DNA of 64,000 bases from Takakia lepidozioides (lineage: Eukaryota; Streptophyta; Takakiopsida; Takakiales; Takakiaceae). The DNA lies in NCBI GenBank assembly GCA_030704615.1, contig CM060731.1, positions 35,588,001 to 35,652,000 on the forward strand. The letters run 5' to 3'. The notes under the pieces are model-generated. The model ran no database searches. It was not told the DNA's origin and saw nothing but the letters and a program-made list of their open reading frames with translations. Shown here one piece after another: positions 57,253-64,000 of this stretch (positions within the stretch are counted from its first letter, which is position 1; each line of letters begins with the position of its first letter). Made by a program: the position numbers and the translations under genes.

Positions 57253-60200
57253 TCAGACACGGGACAGGAGAATGAAGTGAGAAATTGAGGAGTAGGCCAT
57301 CATGAGCAGCCCAAAGAGTATGACCCAGCAGACAGCTAGGCCTCCCAGTGCAACCTTTCGATGTGCGTCAAGGTCCCCATACCCGGACAATGCGGAGTCC
57401 CATAACTGCACAACCATACTGATGCATCAGAATTGAAAACCAAGCCTCTTTTGGGGTCCTTTGTACTGTACACTCAACTACTGTGTCCTAAATTTATGAG
57501 CACAAAGTTACATAAAATGAGAATGTTATTCATTAAGTCTGTGAAAGACTTCTGCCTCAGGGTAGGCTTTGTCAAGGCTGGTTTATGCTAGCCCACAATC
57601 TAACAGATGCTTTCCCCCAGTAAAATTTGAGCTCTACACACGCCGAGTGAGCCACTAATGCTCTACCACCACACCTAACAACTGGACCTAGTGCCATCAG
57701 TTGATTTCTCAAAAAACATTCTGAATGAGAGTTGTATTGCATGGTAAGACCTACCGGGACCATGCATAGAACCACAGGTTTTCCTGTGGATGTTCATACT
57801 TGCTATAATCAGTGCATTAACTCCTACTATCTCAGCTGTTGTAAGTCAAAACAATAGTCACTCATGTAAACAGCACACAAGCGACAACAGCAAGTTGGGT
57901 GACTCCCAGTGGAGTATACAAAGTTGCAAATGATAAATCTTCCCACCATATCCATCTCTCACTCCACAAGTTTCATTCTAGCAGGACAGCTGCTGCCAGC
58001 CTTGTGTGGGACATCCAAGCTCATTGCTTTGCAGGAGCCCGATAGCCAAGCCAGACTGCATCAAAAGAAAGCTGCGAATGACTGAGCCAGCAAAGGAGGC
58101 TTAACCAAAGGATACCTCAGAAGTCAGGACTGACCTGTGTGAATATTGCTGGTACGGTGAGTTTGTAAGGCAGATTACGATCAGCACGCTGTAGTGCGAA
58201 CTCCAACATTTCCAATAAGCATGTGTCGGATGTTGAACAACTATCCTCCTCATCCTTTACACGGCCTGTGAAACCTGTATCACATTGAACCCGTGTCATT
58301 CACTCCACATGTCGTATGCCGATTCTGCTGTAGTTATTAAGAAGTGTGTCCACTCAAATAGCCACAAGTTTTCTTGACCTATGAATCCACATGGAAATCC
58401 ACAGAGCATGAAGCACCAAGGATGATGGCCTCAGGCCTGACATGGATACAAGAAATTGAAACAGATCCCTCTGAAAGAGCAACGCAACCTCCGTGCCTGT
58501 TGGAAGTAGGGGAGTTGTTTTCATCCATCGAACCACTCAACAGTGCTTCCATGAAAAAATAGCAAGACCCTCTGGTACGAACCTGCAATGTCAAAAATGT
58601 GGTCCACTGGGGAGACACCGAGCAGGTCGCCCAGAAAGATGCGTGTGCTGAGGCGGTCATCATCATCCAGCTCATCACCATGTGTCATCACCACAACCGG
58701 TCTGTCATCTGCATGTCAAGTGTATATCATCAACTGTAGGCTGGGCCCCATCTTAGAAAAGGAATTACGACCCCACTTGTCAGTAATAGTAGATGTCCAA
58801 CGTACACAATGCTGACAGTTTGCTACCACCAGTGCTTTGTCAATGGCAGTGGAGGTGTCAGACTTGCTGCATCCAGGTGCATAGTGGCACTCGTGGAAAG
58901 ACAACTTCAAATACATAAACATTGTACAAAGCCTCATACAATGCCACATAATGGACCAGCAATGTACTCATTCTGTGACAAACATAAACATTTGTGGTTG
59001 ACTGAAGCAAGAACTGAAAGGGATGACTCTTTTGCAGGAAATTTTCACCCACCTTTGAAAGTGAGGAAGGGGCATTTGTAGAGCCGCAACAAGTTGACAC
59101 GTGTCAACAAGTCACCAGATTGTTGCATCTTGTGCACAGACATTGCATTGACCACAAAGATGACAAAGTTGACAGCCCTCTTCTTGCTCTGCTTGTGGTG
59201 ACCATGCCGCCCTTTCCTCTGAACTGCCTCCTTCACACGGCTGCTGTCGGACTCCCTGTGACAATCACCGTCTACCAAAATTTTAGTCACTATTATCCCA
59301 AGCTTGCTGCTCTAGTTCCAATATCTCTAGACCTTCCACCCCAATTTATAACTAAAGGTAGGGAGGAAGCATATTCTGCAAACTATGTCTGCAAAGCTCT
59401 CATCCAGCTGCAATCCTTGTGGTAACCAAAGTATCACAGTTGGAGGGAAATGAAATGAAATGGTACAGTTGGAGGGAAGAAGGGCACAAGACCTGATGAC
59501 CATCTGGCCATGGCGCACACCATGGATCATCCAGTTCTCTAGCACTGCCAAGCCATCAACTGTGTTGACCTCTGACAAGCCACGGCTGTCGAACACACAG
59601 ATATTGCTCTTGCCTTCACAAACCATGTACTCATCGAGGAAGTAGGTCCCATTCTCACTCGCATCCCCTGCTTGTTCTCAACACCCACATCACCGTCTTT
59701 TCATTCCCACGAGATAAAATTACGGAAGTACTGATACCAAAATTCTCTTCCTCATGTACAAAATGTGAGTTAGGTTGCTTTCCCAAAGAAGTCAGGAATG
59801 GGGCAAAAAAGAGACAGGCAACACAAGGAATCACAAAATAACCAACTAGAGAGCGTTTACCACTCAATTCTGCGTAAAAACATTGTGCACAAGACACAGC
59901 TCGTGAGTGAGTGTTTACCACAAACTTGAGCCCTGTCGAAATCCCGTGTCTTATTGTTGAGCACACGAATGAGATTGTTCACCAGAGTGCTCTTGCCTGC
60001 TCCCATAGCGCCCACCAGCAGCAGCGTGGTCACCTCAGGTATGGCAAAGTCACTCCTTCTCATGCCTCCCATCTCCACCAACCACTGTCCAGGCTGATAC
60101 CTGTGTTCACCCATCAATCACACAGCCATGTATATATTGTAATGCATATTTCTTCCTTCCACGTCAATCTCCGTGTAGACTCACACTGGCTTTGAAATCA

Positions 60201-60736
60201 ATCATTGATTCATCACCAACTGCAACAGAAAGCCGACTCTATCTTCAATTTAGTAAAAGATGCTTGTGAGGGTCATGCATGACATGCATTTTGGAGTAAA
60301 TTCAGGAGACAGCTTACCATTTGTTCTGAAAACTGTGTGTTTAGGAAAGATCCTTACAAATGTCTGTGAGGAAATGGGGGTAGCACGCCTCATGAAAACA
60401 GAGTCCATGTTTCCGTACCAAACACATGAGGATACTAAGATTACCTTAGATTGTCTTAAACGCAAAAGAAAGAACACCCAGTGGGCACCATCACCTTGCA
60501 TGTTTCTAGTAGTACCATGGTCAGTGATGGGTCTGGCACCAACATACCTGACCACCAACGTACCTGACCAACTTGCGCCGAATTTCTTTTATTCCTTCTG
60601 CTCTTTTCTGAAGCGACTGTGTCTGCAACTCAATCTTTTTCTTCAGTTCCGTGTGCTCGTTGCCTTTCTCCCATGGATTTTCCTTCTCCAAGGTCAATCC
60701 CTCGCAGATACCAGAATCTGGCTTACTTTCCTCCAT
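57253..60736 (-). CDS. P-loop NTPase/GTPase-like protein with C-terminal membrane helix, 7 exons
   Basis: Belongs to an uncharacterised plant P-loop family as I remember it. Exons: 60564-60736 (or further 5'), 59919-60100, 59493-59667, 59053-59255, 58583-58708, 58135-58274 and 57253-57405. All junctions keep phase, giving about 383 residues from the ATG at 60736. The first part is acidic, then a Lys/Glu/Gln helix. Walker A is GAMGAGKST (88-96). A DxxG-type motif is VFDSRGLSEV, and VVVMTHGDELDDDDRL may serve as the base-specificity motif. VNFVIFVVNAMSVHK precedes it. ADRNLPYKL follows, and the last exon encodes a hydrophobic helix (AVCWVILFGLLMMAYSS), suggesting tail anchoring. The frame is open to 60895 without another ATG, so the true start is unsettled. 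Substrate and role are unknown. Confidence 0.85.
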
Positions 60737-61902
60737 GACAGTAGTCTCAACTTCAAGATCATCATCCTCTGTGTCCGTGGACGCCTCCGAGGGTGTCCAG
60801 TCACCGGACTCTGTCAGCTCCGTTCCTGTTTCCGGCCAAAAACACTTTGATTGCCTTAGAAAGACTAACAGTTCAGACACCGAATTGGGATGTTAATTCC
60901 AACCCCCCTGGTCTGAACGAACCACACCGGGAAACTTTCATTCTCTCACGGACTGCAGCTCACCCACACGAATAGTGCCTGAAAATGATCTTCTCACAGA
61001 AGATTTCAGGTCAGGGTTACTTGCAACGAGCACACGCAACTGTGATGTGTGATTTGTAACGAAGCTGTACTTAACCCAGAAATTGCTCACTTTCTGTATA
61101 GAATAGTTCTAATCCACAGCATTCTGAAAAATTAAAAAAAAAGAGGTAACATAGTGCTGAAGTAACATAGTTGCTTCTAACACGATCAAACGGCACACCA
61201 TTTCTTGCCAACACAAAATTGTATGGTTCTGCAATTTGGGGGTGCCAATTTGAGAGATGGCTGGAAGCCTGGTGAATTTTACTCAAGATTATAGCACTCC
61301 ACTATCGTGATACTGGCACAACATAACCGCATTCATTACCTTGAGCATGTGTAACGACTCACACACACAACGATGCCCCTCTGTAAACCCACTCCAATAC
61401 AACTGTGCTTATCAACAATGCATACTTTCCGAAAAACTGTAATTCCAAGAAGCCAGGCCTAGCGGAGAGAGAACACACCTCCACCCATTTGAGATTTCGG
61501 TTTCCTGTGATATGTCGATGCAAATTGGAGGGATCGCAGGCAGAATTTCAGGCAGGACGACGAATTGACAGGAAGCAAGCCAAGCGAGCGCACCCCCCCC
61601 CTCCCTCCTCTCGCTCTCTTCTACCGGTGTAGCTGACAGTGTGCACGCAGGATGGCAGTCCACACTTTTCCGTCCTTTTTCTGGATGCATTTCGTTCCCT
61701 TCACATCCATCCCCTATCACATCTAACGGCTGGAAAGAGATCTGCATGATATCTACTGTTGTGTCGGTGGGTATCTATAATAAGTTAACTTTTCCGTTAA
61801 ACTGATTTCACATATTAGGTTAGCGTTTTTCTTTTTTTTCTTTTTTTCTTTTTTGAGGTTAGTATTAATAATAATAAAATCTATAAAATATAAGGACCAA
61901 CA
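60737..61902. other. Probable 5' region of the P-loop gene
   Basis: The P-loop frame stays open upstream to about 60895 (SVSELLVFLRQSKCFWPETG), so part of this may be coding or an earlier exon. No other gene is seen. Confidence 0.35.
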
Positions 61903-62123
61903 GTCAGTAGCTCGGTTGGTAAGTGCACTGAGTGCCACCCAGATGATTCTGGGGTCAAATCCTGCTACTTGACGGGTGGTATACTCGTCTCCCCCTTCCC
62001 TGGGCGGTGTCCCATTACACAGCCTCCATGGCGCGGTTACTGTGAAAGAGGTTATTTTCTCCTCTCACTAAGATCAAGGGGCCTGATTTGTAGGGGCCGT
62101 GAAGGGAAACTCCCCCGAAAAAC
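61903..62123 (+). mobile_element. tRNA-derived SINE, copy 2
   Basis: Matches copy 1 at 17521 along its length: A box TAGCTCGGTTGG, B box GGTCAAATCCTGCTACTTGA, then GAAAGAGGTTATTTTCTCCT and AAGGGGCCTGATTTGT. The first bases GTCAGTAG can still pair with CTACTTGAC after the B box, so the tRNA acceptor stem is nearly preserved. No clear target duplication is seen. Confidence 0.85.
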
Positions 62124-62900
62124 CCTAGCAAGCTAGCTAACACAAAGCAGAACAGAGAGAAGTGGTGAGGTGTATAGACAGTACTGAAGAGATTGCTAAT
62201 TGGGGAGAGATTACTGCGAGCTTAGAGAGACTAACAAGAGAATACTGAAGAGATTAGTAATGCTTAGACAGCATTAACATGTGGTAGCCACTGTCGATTG
62301 GAGGTAGTGGTATCCATTACGAGATTCGGGGGCCTGTTTGAGTTGCGGGGGAGCAGAAGAAGCTACAAGGGCGGAGGCAGAAGGGAGAACCACAGGCTGA
62401 GGTGAAAGCAACAGCTCCGGGTATCAGAATTTCAGTTGAGTTCTAAACTTTGGATCTCGAGCTCTTTGTGACGCCAATTGAAGTCTGCCTCCTCCCCCTC
62501 ACCAGGGGACTTCCCATTGAGGGGGGAATACAGGTATATAACACTGAAATTAGGAAAGGGCTTTGTAGCGGCTTCCATAGGTGTGCAGGGGATGGATAGT
62601 GAAGGAAAGAACGAGATCGTAGCAGGGACAGTGACCAACGCGAGCCGTTGAAGATTGTGGAAATCATGTAATTTTGTGGTGGGTATCTCTAGTTGAGGAG
62701 AAGATGTTATAGACGGGGTTGTGATGTTCTCTCGCCCCACATTTTTATTTGAGGATCTCAACTATTGTCTCCACCTCATTCTCTTCCTCAAACTTTGTCT
62801 TGAGGACTAGTGTCGTTCCCTTGTGATTAAGATATCGTATACGGGTTTTGTTCTACAGAATTGCCCTCTGTTTACTGGTTCTGCCCTGGGCTCGTATACT
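62124..62900. other. Promoter and 5' leader of the plastid protein gene
   Basis: No separate gene. The frame of the plastid protein is open from 62823 but lacks an ATG before 62901. Confidence 0.4.
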
Positions 62901-63818
62901 ATGGCTCTGGCGGTGGCTGTCAGGCCGCATGCGGGCCCGTCTGTTAGTTATGGGTTTAATTCACACTGCCAGGGTTTTCTATCCGAGGGCGCCAGAAGAC
63001 CCTCTGGTGGTCCTGCATCGGCATGCGGATCTTGTAACCTCGCAGCACAAAACCCTAACCGATTTAGAAGGCATGCTTTGAGGATAAGGTGTGAAGCTGG
63101 ACGAGATTTCGATGACCCTGCTGGAAGAATTGCTGAAGAAGTTCGAAGGAGGGCAGGGGATGCTGCTCGTGCTTTTTCTTGTAAAGCTCAAGACGTTTTG
63201 AATGATGTAAAACGCAAGACTCTGGAGTTTCAAGAGAATAATGATCTGCAAGGAAAGGCACGGAGGGCAGCAAGGGTGGCGAACCAAAGGCTGGAGGAAT
63301 TTGCATATGACATGAAGAGGAAGATTGGGAAATTGGACCAGGAATTTAGCTTATCACAGAAGGCAAGGCAGGTGGCGGAATATGCAGCTGAACAGGTCCA
63401 AAATGTGGACCGTCAGCTAGGTGCCCGACAGAAGGCCCGCAATTTGTCAGCAGATTTGCGCTTGAAATGGCCCACTTATCGGAGGCGATTGAGTAATTTC
63501 TTGGAGACACCCCTTGGCAAGAGTGTTTTGACATTGTTCATGCTCTGGTGTTTGGTGTCTGGATGGGCATTTCGAATCTTCTTTTTGTCGCTCTGGTTTC
63601 TTCCTTTTGCAGCACCATTGCTCTTAGGCACACTTGCAAGGGCAGCTGTTGTTGAGGGGGCATGTCCAAATTGTGGGGCACGGTATATAGGCGCTCGCAA
63701 CCAAGTGGTCACATGCCAGCGTTGCCGGGGTGTTGTATGGCAACCACGGCAAGACTTCTCTAATAAGAAGGATGAAGGCGATCCCACAATTATCGATGTT
63801 GATATTGACAAGAGTTAG
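62901..63818 (+). CDS. Plastid-targeted membrane protein with zinc ribbon (305 aa)
   Basis: A single-exon frame. The first 60-70 residues are rich in Ala, Ser, Gly and Arg (MALAVAVRPHAGPSVSYG), as in a chloroplast transit peptide. A long charged helical region follows (KARRAARVANQRLEEFAYDM, ARQVAEYAAEQVQNVDRQLG), then two adjacent membrane segments near residues 203-245 (SVLTLFMLWCLVSGWAF and FLPFAAPLLLGTLARAA). A C4 zinc ribbon closes it (CPNCG at 255 and CQRC at 272), followed by VVWQPRQD and an acidic tail ending in IIDVDID. I recall conserved, uncharacterised plant proteins with the same ending, but cannot name a function. The zinc ribbon would face stroma or lumen depending on topology. 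Confidence 0.85.
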   Translation: MALAVAVRPHAGPSVSYGFNSHCQGFLSEGARRPSGGPASACGSCNLAAQNPNRFRRHALRIRCEAGRDFDDPAGRIAEEVRRRAGDAARAFSCKAQDVLNDVKRKTLEFQENNDLQGKARRAARVANQRLEEFAYDMKRKIGKLDQEFSLSQKARQVAEYAAEQVQNVDRQLGARQKARNLSADLRLKWPTYRRRLSNFLETPLGKSVLTLFMLWCLVSGWAFRIFFLSLWFLPFAAPLLLGTLARAAVVEGACPNCGARYIGARNQVVTCQRCRGVVWQPRQDFSNKKDEGDPTIIDVDIDKS

Positions 63819-64000
63819 GCTCTCCTCGCCAACTAACACTGCGTCTGGGCATGTTACCAGCGATTATGTGCCAAACACATAGCAAGGCCCAATGCCTTGG
63901 GGCGGTGACTGAGTACTTTTCCGTCTCTGTCAAGGTTGTCCCCATCTTTGTATTTCCGAAGGCATGGAAGCTTGCAAGACATCCATCGTTTGTGGTTGGA
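63819..64000. other. 3' flank of the plastid protein gene
   Basis: Likely 3' untranslated region; nothing else seen before the window ends. Confidence 0.4.

Noticed and set aside
57560-57780. Possible minus-strand SINE head (GGTGGTAGAGC) in the last intron of the P-loop gene
   Set aside because: The B box is badly degraded and no other copy is in the window.

Overview
The window is plant nuclear DNA. It holds multi-exon genes with short GT-AG introns, plant-type families (a PLS-class pentatricopeptide repeat protein, UDP-arabinopyranose mutase, the plant complex I ferredoxin, a plastid-targeted membrane protein) and plant transposons (Copia, hAT, PIF/Harbinger, CACTA, Tc1/mariner-like, tRNA-derived SINEs). 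The long, apparently intronless PPR gene and the mix of repeats would fit a seed-free land plant such as a fern, lycophyte or bryophyte. That placement is an inference from style, not a proven assignment.

Layout. 0.8-6.9 kb (minus): a complete 10-exon P58IPK/DNAJC3 ER co-chaperone. 7-18 kb: a transposon-rich block with a TA-flanked MITE, a broken Harbinger ORF1, an LTR remnant, tandem repeats, a gag-only Copia element, and a hAT element with a perfect 8-bp target duplication that carries a nested SINE. 19.3-27.1 kb (minus): a complete 18-exon cytosolic phenylalanyl-tRNA synthetase alpha subunit. 28.3-29.7 kb (minus): a complete 5-exon DAD1 (oligosaccharyltransferase subunit), head to head with a 2-exon plant complex I ferredoxin at 30.2-31.2 kb (plus). 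31-38 kb: mostly unassigned sequence with a SINE-like piece and one hypothetical ORF. 38.1-40.4 kb (plus): a PPR protein built from near-identical 303-bp units.

41.4-43.5 kb (plus): UFM1, preceded by an array of small hairpins; its conserved start codon appears to be split by an intron. 44.5-46.8 kb (plus): the C-terminal half of a membrane-anchored ascorbate peroxidase with no N-terminal exons in view. 48.8-49.1 kb (minus): a small secreted protein of unknown family. 49.5-54.2 kb: repeats with decayed Harbinger and CACTA transposase fragments. 54.9-56.0 kb (minus): a single-exon UDP-arabinopyranose mutase-like protein with a changed DDD motif. 57.3-60.7 kb (minus): a 7-exon P-loop NTPase with a C-terminal membrane helix. 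61.9 kb: a second SINE copy. 62.9-63.8 kb (plus): a plastid membrane protein with a zinc ribbon.

The genes are housekeeping genes rather than an operon. Three of them (P58IPK, DAD1, UFM1) act in ER protein quality control or modification, which may be chance. All exon models were built by hand from reading frames, splice sites and remembered family sequences, with no alignment run.
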